A stretch of 46,416 nt of DNA, from the IMG/VR virus record IMGVR_UViG_3300042691_045046, positions 1-46,416 of that record; one strand, given 5' to 3'. Both the position numbers and the translations under genes were made by a program. The stretch is from a virus. The notes under the pieces were generated by a model, which saw only the letters and a list, made by a program, of their open reading frames with translations, ran no database searches and was not told the DNA's origin. This document shows positions 33,977 through 41,447 of this stretch, piece by piece (position 1 is the first letter of the stretch; each line of letters starts with the position of its first letter).

Positions 33977-33991
33977 GGGATGTAGTTGCTA

Positions 33992-33999
33992 ATATTTAT
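33992..33999 (+). promoter_or_regulatory. Late-promoter-like motif before tail tube gene
   Basis: Exact ATATTTAT, 24 bases before the ATG. It sits inside an inverted repeat, TTGCTA (33986-33991) and TAGCAA (34003-34008). Giving the tube its own promoter fits the need for many copies. Confidence 0.6.
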
Positions 34000-34023
34000 T
34001 AATAGCAATAAAATAAACATAAA

Positions 34024-34509
34024 ATGGCAGTATTAGACGCTAACGAAATAATGTTCACAGCCTTTGAACCTAAAGTTCAGAATCGTTTTATCATGTATAT
34101 TGATGGTATTCCGTCGTACTTGATTAAAAAGGCTTCTGCTCCTGGATTCGAAGCTGGTGAGATTATTTTAGACCACATTAACGTTTACCGTAAAGTAAAA
34201 GGTAAAGTTAAATGGAATGACATGACTTTAGAATTATACGACCCTGTAACCCCATCTGGTGCACAAGCAGTAATGGAATGGGCTCGTTTAGCACACGAAT
34301 CAGTAACTGGCCGCGATGGTTACTCTGATTTTTATAAAAAAGACATCACATTAGACATTTTAGGCCCAGTAGGTGACGTAGTAGGTGAGTGGATTGTTAA
34401 AGGTGCTTATTGTAAAACAGCCACATTCGGAGATTACGATTGGAGTGCTGATGCAGCAATTAGTTTATCTGTAACATTAGCAATGGATTACTGTGTACTC
34501 AACTTCTAA
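34024..34509 (+). CDS. gp19: Tail tube protein, gp19-like
   Basis: 161 residues, close to T4 gp19 (163). It stacks as hexamers to form the inner DNA-conducting tube. Conserved pattern: FEPKVQNRFIMYIDGIPSYL, IKKASAPGFEAGEIILDHIN, VYRKVKGKVKWNDMTLELYD, then ARLAHESVTGRDGYSDFYKK, DITLDILGPVGDVVGEWIVK and GAYCKTATFGDYDWS. The gene has a promoter-like motif upstream and a strong terminator downstream, so it is an isolated high-expression unit, as expected for a multi-copy structural protein. Confidence 0.95.
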   Translation: MAVLDANEIMFTAFEPKVQNRFIMYIDGIPSYLIKKASAPGFEAGEIILDHINVYRKVKGKVKWNDMTLELYDPVTPSGAQAVMEWARLAHESVTGRDGYSDFYKKDITLDILGPVGDVVGEWIVKGAYCKTATFGDYDWSADAAISLSVTLAMDYCVLNF

Positions 34510-34534
34510 AAGATCCTTCATATTTTTTTCTTTT

Positions 34535-34562
34535 GGTGTCTGCTTTTGCAGACACCTTTTTT
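34535..34562 (+). terminator. Intrinsic terminator after tail tube gene
   Basis: A perfect 9-bp stem, GGTGTCTGC (34535-34543) with GCAGACACC (34548-34556), has a TTTT loop. Six Ts follow (34557-34562). A late-type motif begins 7 bases later. Confidence 0.92.
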
Positions 34563-34568
34563 CTGCAT

Positions 34569-34576
34569 ATATTTAT
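34569..34576 (+). promoter_or_regulatory. Late-promoter-like motif before gp26-like gene
   Basis: Exact ATATTTAT in the symmetric setting ATATATTTATATAT, 22 bases before the ATG at 34599 and directly behind a terminator. Confidence 0.65.
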
Positions 34577-34598
34577 ATATACACAAATAAAATAGTTT

Positions 34599-35357
34599 AT
34601 GGCCGAATTAAAAATCCCAACAGAAACAGTTACATTACCCTCAAAAGGTTTATTGTACCCCGAGACCTCACCACTTGCTAAAGGTGAAATTGAAATGAAG
34701 TATATGACAGCTAAGGAAGAAGATATCCTTACTAATGCCAATTATATTAAAAATGGCATAGTAATCGATAAATTACTTCAGGCATTAATTGTTACACCAA
34801 TTGATTATAATGAATTATTAATTGGAGATAAAAATGCAATTTTGATTGCTGCCCGTATCTTAGGCTATGGCAAAGAATATGCCTTTAAATACACCAATTC
34901 AGATGGTCAAGAAGTAGAAGCAACTGTTGATTTGTCTAAACTAGAAGACAAAGTAATAGACGAAAAATTATTTAAGCGTGGCTCAAATGATTTTATCTTT
35001 ACCCTACCCCATTCAGGTAATACAATTACTTTTAAGTTATTGACACATGGCGATGAACAAAAAATTGAAGCTGAAATTAAAGGATTAAAAAAAGTAAATC
35101 CAAATATAACAACTGATGTTACCACTCGACTAAAACATATGATCACCTCAGTTGAAGGAAAACGTGACCAAAAAGATGTTCGTGATTTTGTTGATAATTA
35201 CCTTATTGCAAAAGACGCAAGAGCACTTCGTGAATATTACAACAAAATCTCCCCAGACATTGAAATGAAATTTATACCTGAAGATGAAAATTATACAGGG
35301 GAGGGTATAACAATTCCTATTTCTCTTAACTTTTTTTGGCCTGACGCCGGAATATAG
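34599..35357 (+). CDS. gp26: Baseplate hub assembly protein, gp26-like
   Basis: 252 residues, matching the T4 base-plate (gp26-like) family. N-terminal TLPSKGLLYPETSPLAKGEI, then MKYMTAKEEDILTNANYIKN, GIVIDKLLQALIV and LLIGDKNAILIAARILGYGK. Later come FKLLTHGDEQKIEAEIKGLK and the C-terminal IPISLNFFWPDAGI. Family members act in baseplate hub assembly. The last codons sit on a run of seven Ts (35331-35337). A second open frame, offset by +1, continues past the stop with a conserved-looking sequence that lacks its own ATG. The gene may therefore make both a 252-residue protein and a longer frameshifted form, as the G/GT tail chaperones do in other tailed phages. Confidence 0.8.
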   Translation: MAELKIPTETVTLPSKGLLYPETSPLAKGEIEMKYMTAKEEDILTNANYIKNGIVIDKLLQALIVTPIDYNELLIGDKNAILIAARILGYGKEYAFKYTNSDGQEVEATVDLSKLEDKVIDEKLFKRGSNDFIFTLPHSGNTITFKLLTHGDEQKIEAEIKGLKKVNPNITTDVTTRLKHMITSVEGKRDQKDVRDFVDNYLIAKDARALREYYNKISPDIEMKFIPEDENYTGEGITIPISLNFFWPDAGI

Positions 35358-35613
35358 ATTATATGTATTTTCTCAAATTCATGACATAGTATTTCACGGT
35401 AAAGGTGGATATGATTGGGATACTATATACAACATGCCTATCTGGCTTCGTCGTTTTACATTTGAAAAAATTAAAGAACATTATGAAAAAGAACGCGGAG
35501 AAGCAGAAAAGCAACAAAACCTGATGAATAATAAAAGTAAAAGTAACATATCACGTCCTAACATATCACCACCCCAAAATCCAACATATACAGCTAAGGC
35601 GCCTAAGAAATAG
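35338..35613 (+). CDS. Frameshift extension of gp26-like protein (no own start)
   Basis: This frame is open from 35311 to a TAG at 35611-35613 and has no ATG before the middle of the protein (MPIWLRRF). Entering by a +1 (or -2) shift on TTTTTTT at 35331-35337 would replace WPDAGI with GLTPEYRLYVFSQIHDIVFH, then GKGGYDWDTIYNMPIWLRRF and TFEKIKEHYEKE. This makes a product of about 337 residues (246 + 91). The part upstream of the ATG is dense in hydrophobic and aromatic residues and looks like real protein. The 40-residue end is Asn/Ser/Pro-rich. An alternative is an unusual non-ATG start, or a base-count error in the T-run that splits one gene. A 10-bp hairpin overlaps the stop. Confidence 0.65.
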   Translation, partial: GLTPEYRLYVFSQIHDIVFHGKGGYDWDTIYNMPIWLRRFTFEKIKEHYEKERGEAEKQQNLMNNKSKSNISRPNISPPQNPTYTAKAPKK

Positions 35614-35620
35614 GCGCCTT
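35596..35620 (+). terminator. Perfect hairpin before tape measure gene
   Basis: AAGGCGCCTA (35596-35605) pairs with TAGGCGCCTT (35611-35620) over 10 bp with a 5-base AGAAA loop. The right arm contains the stop codon of the frameshift extension. No clean T-run follows, so termination may be weak; mRNA end protection is another possibility. Confidence 0.55.
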
Positions 35621-35622
35621 CA

Positions 35623-35630
35623 ATATTTAT
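35623..35630 (+). promoter_or_regulatory. Late-promoter-like motif before tape measure gene
   Basis: Exact ATATTTAT right after the hairpin, 18 bases before the ATG at 35649. Confidence 0.6.
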
Positions 35631-35648
35631 ATGATGTAATACCAAAAC

Positions 35649-38300
35649 ATGGCTACTTCAGAAGAATCAAAAAAACAGATAGAAACTTTTCAAAATGAAC
35701 TTGCCAAGATCCAGCAAAAAATAATAGATGTTGGTGGATCTTTAGGTGACAATTTGGTAGGAAAGCTTACTGACTCTGTTATTGCTGCTAGAAAATTTTC
35801 TGAACCTTTAAAAGAAGCAGCAAGTATATCAGCACAATTAAATAAATTATCTGATGCAAATGAAGCACTTATAATTAAAAGAAAAGTTGCTGAAGATAAT
35901 TATGTTAAAGCTTTACAAAGTGGAAATGATATAGCAATAGAAGCAGCAGAAACCAAATTCAAACAATTATCAGCTGAATTAGGAATAAAGCAGCGCCTTG
36001 AGGATCAATTAAGATTTTTACAAGGTATAGCTGAAAAAGAAAGAGAGATAACAAAAGAAAGAGAAAAACAAAAGAATTTAACTGAACAAACTAAAAAATT
36101 ACTTCAAGAAAAATTTAAACCACTTGCTGAATTATTTACAGTTGCTGGTATTTTAAAAACAATAGTGGATGGTGGAAACCAATTTGATAAAACTTCTGTA
36201 AGTATAAGTAAAAATATAGGTTATGGTGCTAGTGAGGCTAATAGAATGGCTAGAGGAATGCAACTTACTAGTGTGTTCTCTAACGCTACTAACCTCACAA
36301 TGAAAAATATGACTGAGGCTATGGGGCAATTGAATGAAGCTACTGGATTTGTAGCTGAATATTCAAAAGACACCCTAGAAACTCAGATAATGTTAACCAA
36401 ACAATTTGGTCTAACAGGAGAAGAAGCTGCAGGTATATATAAATTATCAGTACTAACTGGAAAATCATCAGAAAAGGTTAATGATGAAATGGTTGGTGCT
36501 TTTGTTGCTGCTAGAAATGCTGCTAAAGTAGGAGTACCATTCAAAACAGTAATAGCTGAAGCATCTAAATTATCAGGTCAATTAAAAGCTAATTTAGGGG
36601 CTAATCCTGAAACTATTGTTAAATCAATAGTGCAAGCTAAAGCATTAGGTACTACTCTTGAACAAACAGCGTCTCAAGGTGAAAAACTTCTTGATTTTAG
36701 TTCATCTATTGAAAGTGAATTAAAAGCAGAATTATTAACTGGTAAGCAATTAAATTTAGAAAGAGCTAGAGCTGCTGCTCTAGCCGGTGACCAGGTTGCA
36801 TTAGCTGAAGAATTAAATAAAAATATTGGATCATATGAAGACTTCACTAAAATGAATGTTCTTCAACAAAAAGCCTTAGCTGAATCTGTTGGATTAACTA
36901 CAGATCAATTAGCTAATCAATTAGAAAAACAAAAACTAGCTAAAGAATCTGGTAAGTCATTAGCCCAAATTACTAAAGAAGAAGCACTTCAAGCTGAAAA
37001 AAGAAAAGAAATACAACAAAAATTTAATGATATAGTTGAAAAACTACAAAATCTAATAGGTACTATAGGTGCTTTATTTGCACCTATAATACAAGGAATA
37101 ACCTGGCTTGCCGATCATGCTTTTGTTCTATACACAATCTTAGGACTAATTGCACTAACTAGGCTCCCAGCAATGGCTAAAAGTTTTAAAGGAATAGGAG
37201 ATAGTGTTAAAGATACAGCACTCAATGCTAAAAAATTATTTAGTAAAGAAGGAAGAGCAGAATTATTTGGTGGAGCTGCTGCTGGTGGAGATAAAGTAAA
37301 AGAAACAGCAGAAAAAACAGCAGATGCTAGTGGGAAAGCAGGAGCTGGAGGACCAAAAGCAGGTGAAGGAATTAAAAATACACTTAAAGGAATATCATCA
37401 GGGATTAGTTCATTTTCAAAAGTTAAAGCTTCTGATATTGCTAAAGTAATAGGTGCTTCTGTTGCTTTAGTATTACTTACTCCTGCTGTGCCTGCTTTAT
37501 TAGCATTACAATTTGTAAATGGTAAATTAATTAAACTTGCTTTAACAGGATTAGGAGAAGGATTAGCTGCTTTGGGAGGTGCTTTAAAAGATCCAAGAAT
37601 TATGCTTGGATTAGGTGTATTTACTGTAGCAATGATAGGATTAGGATATGCTTTAAACCTAGCAGCACCTGCAATAGAAGCATTTGGTAAAGCAATAAAA
37701 TCTGCATTTGAAGGAATAGGAGCAATTATTACAGCTGCTGCTGCTGGTATATCTACTATATTTAATTCATTACAAAATGTAGATGCTTCTAAACTACTAG
37801 CCATAGGTCCAGCATTAATAGGAATAGGAGTAGGATTAGCATCACTTGGTGCTGGTAGTGTAATAAATGCTATTGGTACTTTTTTAGGTGGTGATCCAAT
37901 TAAAAAAATAGAACGATTAGCAGCATCGGGAGATGGATTACAAAAAACAGCAACGGCTCTCCAAGCATTAGCTGGAGCTTTAGCAGGAATATCATCAGCA
38001 TTAAGTGCAATAGACACATCCAAGTTAGAAGCCCTAAATAAATTTTCAGTTACTCAATCTTCTAATTCTGTAGTTAGTGGAATTACAGATTTTATTACAT
38101 CTCCTATTAAAGCAATAGGTGAAGCAATAGGAGGAAAAAATGAAAATATAAATACTGGAATTGATCTTACCCCAATGATTAATGCTATTAATGAGGTTAA
38201 AAAATCTATTGATAACTTGTATAATAAAGATACAGCAATTAACATGGATGGTAAGAAAGTAGGTACTACATTAGTACAAGGTTCATATAGAACAGCATAA
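35649..38300 (+). CDS. gp29: Tape measure protein, gp29-like
   Basis: 883 residues. Expected to set tail length, occupy the tube lumen and act in DNA entry. Residues 1-170 are helical and charged with coiled-coil stretches (AEKEREITKEREKQKNLTEQ). The central part (GGNQFDKTSVSISKNIGYGA; TMKNMTEAMGQLNEATGFVA; QFGLTGEEAAGIYKLSVLTG) is the typical helix-rich tape-measure core. From about 470 come long hydrophobic helices (LQNLIGTIGALFAPIIQGIT; LYTILGLIALTRLPAMA) and Ala/Gly-rich membrane-like stretches (AKVIGASVALVLLTPAVPAL; LGLGVFTVAMIGLGYALNLA) suited to membrane insertion. It is longer than T4 gp29 (590), predicting a longer tail if the rule holds. Position before baseplate genes supports the call. 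Confidence 0.85.
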   Translation: MATSEESKKQIETFQNELAKIQQKIIDVGGSLGDNLVGKLTDSVIAARKFSEPLKEAASISAQLNKLSDANEALIIKRKVAEDNYVKALQSGNDIAIEAAETKFKQLSAELGIKQRLEDQLRFLQGIAEKEREITKEREKQKNLTEQTKKLLQEKFKPLAELFTVAGILKTIVDGGNQFDKTSVSISKNIGYGASEANRMARGMQLTSVFSNATNLTMKNMTEAMGQLNEATGFVAEYSKDTLETQIMLTKQFGLTGEEAAGIYKLSVLTGKSSEKVNDEMVGAFVAARNAAKVGVPFKTVIAEASKLSGQLKANLGANPETIVKSIVQAKALGTTLEQTASQGEKLLDFSSSIESELKAELLTGKQLNLERARAAALAGDQVALAEELNKNIGSYEDFTKMNVLQQKALAESVGLTTDQLANQLEKQKLAKESGKSLAQITKEEALQAEKRKEIQQKFNDIVEKLQNLIGTIGALFAPIIQGITWLADHAFVLYTILGLIALTRLPAMAKSFKGIGDSVKDTALNAKKLFSKEGRAELFGGAAAGGDKVKETAEKTADASGKAGAGGPKAGEGIKNTLKGISSGISSFSKVKASDIAKVIGASVALVLLTPAVPALLALQFVNGKLIKLALTGLGEGLAALGGALKDPRIMLGLGVFTVAMIGLGYALNLAAPAIEAFGKAIKSAFEGIGAIITAAAAGISTIFNSLQNVDASKLLAIGPALIGIGVGLASLGAGSVINAIGTFLGGDPIKKIERLAASGDGLQKTATALQALAGALAGISSALSAIDTSKLEALNKFSVTQSSNSVVSGITDFITSPIKAIGEAIGGKNENINTGIDLTPMINAINEVKKSIDNLYNKDTAINMDGKKVGTTLVQGSYRTA

Positions 38301-38304
38301 TTAA

Positions 38305-38312
38305 ATATTTAT
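38305..38312 (+). promoter_or_regulatory. Late-promoter-like motif before baseplate genes
   Basis: Exact ATATTTAT, 20 bases before the ATG at 38333. It could serve the closely spaced run of baseplate genes from 38333 to 45010. Confidence 0.6.
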
Positions 38313-38332
38313 TCGTATAAAACAAATAAACC

Positions 38333-38635
38333 ATGGGATTATTAAACAAATTAAAAGACAGTATTCTTGGATTGGGTGGTGTAAAACCACAACAATTTGG
38401 TGTGAATCCAATTCCACCTAATTCATTGCATGAATTATATTCTGTCGATGGAAATCCAAATGTTAACTGGCGTTTAATTAAGGGTAATTTACCTAACAAG
38501 CCACAACCATCTACTTTAGATGAATTGGATTCTAAAGCTCCAAATCTAAAACCAAACGGAGTTGTATCACAAGTATACAAATCTAAATCTGGTCGTAGAT
38601 ACAAAGATTTGGGACCAGCAGAAGGACGCTACTAA
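38333..38635 (+). CDS. Small baseplate-region protein of unknown function
   Basis: 100 residues, not recognised. It opens with an amphipathic segment (GLLNKLKDSILGLGG). A Pro/Asn-rich body follows (VNPIPPNSLHELYSVDGNPN) and a basic end (SQVYKSKSGRRYKDLGPAEG). There is no membrane segment or cysteine. It is 10 bases ahead of the tube-initiator-like gene and behind a late-type motif, so it is very probably expressed as a minor tail protein. No function can be assigned. Confidence 0.72.
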   Translation: MGLLNKLKDSILGLGGVKPQQFGVNPIPPNSLHELYSVDGNPNVNWRLIKGNLPNKPQPSTLDELDSKAPNLKPNGVVSQVYKSKSGRRYKDLGPAEGRY

Positions 38636-38645
38636 TATAATATAA

Positions 38646-41135
38646 ATGCCCCTACTTGATTTAAAAACCGACTTAAAATCACTTAAGTACGGAAACGATC
38701 GACCAGGAGGAGGTGACAGCGGCCAACCATACCAACAAGTCGATATCAATAAAGTTGATAGTGGCTTTAACCGTTTTCGAATGACTAAATTCGACGATGG
38801 TTTAGTTAGAGGTGGTGTTGTAGGTGCTGCTAATGCTTCAATTGTTGATACTTTCCGTATAGGGAAATTTCTTAAGGACTTTCCAAAAGGTCCTTTATTT
38901 ATTGTTAAACAAATTGGTTTACAATTATCTAATCCTCAATTAGAAACTAAAAAATTATCAACAAATAATCCTACTAAAGGTGGTGGGTTATTAAGAAATG
39001 TTGGTAATTTTGTTTTAAATACAGCAAATAAAATAGTTAATGCTGTAGGTCCTACTCGTATCTACAATTTAGGTATCAATACATTAGCACAAGTTCCTGT
39101 TAATGCTTTTGGTGTTCATTTTAATAGACATGGTTTATTACCTATTCAAGATGAACAAACTAAATATCTAGCTGTTGCTCAAAACAATAATAACGAAGAA
39201 AATAATAGATTAACTGGATTAAGAAATAGATTTGGTTTAGGTGCTAATTATGATCTTAATAAAGGCAACATTAAATTAAGAAGAAAAGAACAAAGAACTT
39301 TAGGAGTAATAGCTACTACTTTTGCTGGTGGCGTTCCATTTGCAAATTCTGTTTATAACGATATTCAAAATAGCAGAATTGCTGACTATATAGGAGGACC
39401 TAATTCAATCTATGGCATCGGAAGAACACTAATCAAAAGAACCCCAGAACGTACTAATGATAATCTTAAAATAGATTATGCTAAAAATAGAAATTTTAAT
39501 GGACAACACATTTCTGAAGTTAAAATAAGTAGTAGTTTTGATTTTGGAATATCTTTACTTACTAATTCTAATTTAGCTAGTAGTAGTTTTGATTTAGCTA
39601 AAGGTAATAATTTTAGTAGTTCTTTATTAAACTATGATATAAAAAATAATCGCCCTGGATTTGAAATAAAACTTCAGGATTTCCCAAAAATAGCCAGTTC
39701 AAGCTTAGGCCCTGATTTATCCTCATTAATTCCCGAATTAAATCTTAAAGAATTTAAAATCAACCCTCCATTAATGGTTCCCGAAGGGGGAGAAAGACTA
39801 ATATCAGGATTTGGAGATGGAGTTGGACCTGATCGCCAAATTGAAATTGCTAGAATAAAAGATACTGTTAAACCTCCTAAAATTCAAATAGGAAATCCAA
39901 TTCCATCATTATCTTCTAATGATAAACTTATAAGAAGAAGTATTATAACTTCTTACAACGAGAATAAAGAAGCTTTTAGATATAAATCAAAAGAAACAAC
40001 AGATAATTTAACTAGAATATACAAAACTGAAAGTCTAGACGATCAAATTACAGCTAATGCTGTTCAAGTATCTGTATTAGATAGTAGAATTCAACCCTAT
40101 ATAAACATTGATTCAAATACGGATCATAGCAGTATAAGAGATATAACAGCTATTAAATATAATTCATCTATACCTTCCCAAAGAGCATATAGTGAACTTA
40201 TTAATGCTATTAACAAAATCCCCTCTAAAGAACTATACAGCACCATAAACCCAGATACCCTCCAGCAACAAAATAAAACTAATAATTTATTATCTAGTGA
40301 TGGAGTAACAACTCTTCGTAATCCTTCCTCAACAGGTTTTAATACAAACCCACAAAATGAAATTGTTTATTTTAATGGTATTCAAACAAATGGCCAATAT
40401 GAAAAAGTAGTAATTAAAACTGGGGGTAGCTGGAATAAGGTATCTCGTGAGCAGAGAATAGGAAGTGGAAGACAGGATTCTATCAACTTAACCCCTATAT
40501 TTGACGCAGGCGGGTATTGGGGAAATGATGAAATAGGAACTCATAATATAAGAGATTTAGTTAGATTTAGAATTCAAGCTATTGATGGAACTAGTCCAAC
40601 AACAGGAAAATGGATGGTATTTAGAGCATATCTAACTGATTTATCTGATAGCAGTGATGCTACTTGGAATGAAGTAAAATATGCTGGTAGAGGAGATAAA
40701 TTTTATATATATGATGGATTTAATCGTAAAATAACTATTAGTTTTAAAGTTGCTGCTTTATCAGAGGGTGAAATGCAATTTATCTATCAAAAATTAAACT
40801 TCTTAATGGGAAATGTAATGCCAGACTATACTGAAAGCGGATTGATGAGAGGCCCATTAGTAAGAATGTCAATAGGCAACTGGATAGATGGACAAACAGG
40901 TATAATAAATAATGTTGGTTTTAAAATACCACAAGATTCACCATGGGAAATAGCAATAGATGAACCAGAAGGAGGACCAAAAGTATTAATACTACCCCAT
41001 ATAGTTGAAGTATCATTAACCTTTACCCCTATCGGATCAGAAACAAGAGCAAATAATTTAATTGCTGCTAAATCACTTACTACATCTCATATTGCCCAAA
41101 ATAATACAGGTGATATAGCAACTCAATATATATAA
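38646..41135 (+). CDS. Baseplate/tube-initiator protein, gp48/gp54-like C-terminus
   Basis: 829 residues. The C-terminal quarter matches the tube-initiator type: YAGRGDKFYIYDGFNRKITI, SFKVAALSEGEMQFIYQKLN, FLMGNVMPDYTESGLMRGPL, VRMSIGNWIDGQTGIINNVG, FKIPQDSPWEIAIDEPEGG, LPHIVEVSLTFTPIGSE. In contractile tails this fold forms the first ring on which the tube polymerises; T4 has two such proteins, gp48 and gp54, and I cannot tell which is closer. The N-terminal 550 residues are poorly conserved and Asn/Ser-rich, and could wrap along the baseplate or tube. The gene is far longer than T4 gp48 (364) or gp54 (320), so the N-terminal extension is unusual. Confidence 0.75.
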   Translation: MPLLDLKTDLKSLKYGNDRPGGGDSGQPYQQVDINKVDSGFNRFRMTKFDDGLVRGGVVGAANASIVDTFRIGKFLKDFPKGPLFIVKQIGLQLSNPQLETKKLSTNNPTKGGGLLRNVGNFVLNTANKIVNAVGPTRIYNLGINTLAQVPVNAFGVHFNRHGLLPIQDEQTKYLAVAQNNNNEENNRLTGLRNRFGLGANYDLNKGNIKLRRKEQRTLGVIATTFAGGVPFANSVYNDIQNSRIADYIGGPNSIYGIGRTLIKRTPERTNDNLKIDYAKNRNFNGQHISEVKISSSFDFGISLLTNSNLASSSFDLAKGNNFSSSLLNYDIKNNRPGFEIKLQDFPKIASSSLGPDLSSLIPELNLKEFKINPPLMVPEGGERLISGFGDGVGPDRQIEIARIKDTVKPPKIQIGNPIPSLSSNDKLIRRSIITSYNENKEAFRYKSKETTDNLTRIYKTESLDDQITANAVQVSVLDSRIQPYINIDSNTDHSSIRDITAIKYNSSIPSQRAYSELINAINKIPSKELYSTINPDTLQQQNKTNNLLSSDGVTTLRNPSSTGFNTNPQNEIVYFNGIQTNGQYEKVVIKTGGSWNKVSREQRIGSGRQDSINLTPIFDAGGYWGNDEIGTHNIRDLVRFRIQAIDGTSPTTGKWMVFRAYLTDLSDSSDATWNEVKYAGRGDKFYIYDGFNRKITISFKVAALSEGEMQFIYQKLNFLMGNVMPDYTESGLMRGPLVRMSIGNWIDGQTGIINNVGFKIPQDSPWEIAIDEPEGGPKVLILPHIVEVSLTFTPIGSETRANNLIAAKSLTTSHIAQNNTGDIATQYI

Positions 41136-41139
41136 TAAT

Positions 41140-41442
41140 ATGAATCGATACGACAATACACCTATATTAATAAAAGACTACAGACCTTATTATAAAGGAA
41201 GATTTTATCCAAATATTCCTTTGTCAGAATCTGATATATATGTTATTACTACTGTAGGTGATAGACTAGATTCATTAGCTTATAGCTATTATCAGGATGC
41301 TACTTTGTGGTGGATAATATCAATGGCAAACAACAATGTAACTTATGGTGCCTTATACCCTCAGCCTGGTACTCAATTAAGAATACCAACTGATTTAAAT
41401 AATGTTTTGAATTTGTATAATCAATTCAATAAAGCAAGATAA
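41140..41442 (+). CDS. gp53: Baseplate wedge protein, gp53/LysM-like
   Basis: 100 residues. It has a LysM-like core: YVITTVGDRLDSLAYSYYQD, then ATLWWIISMANNN and LYPQPGTQLRIPTDLNNVL. The 'GDRLDxLAxxYYxDxxLWWxIxxxNN...PGxxLxIP' pattern is the tail LysM module found in T4 gp53 and in P2 gpX-type proteins. T4 gp53 has 196 residues, so this is a short version. Its N-terminus reads DYRPYYKGRFYPNIPLSESD. It probably clamps baseplate wedges to the hub. It lies four bases after the tube-initiator-like gene and five before the hub gene. Confidence 0.75.
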   Translation: MNRYDNTPILIKDYRPYYKGRFYPNIPLSESDIYVITTVGDRLDSLAYSYYQDATLWWIISMANNNVTYGALYPQPGTQLRIPTDLNNVLNLYNQFNKAR

Positions 41443-41447
41443 ATGTT

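Noticed and set aside
35358-35648. An ordinary intergenic gap of 291 bases after the gp26-like gene
   Set aside because: Most of it is the +1-offset open frame and a hairpin, so it was treated as a frameshift extension rather than empty sequence.
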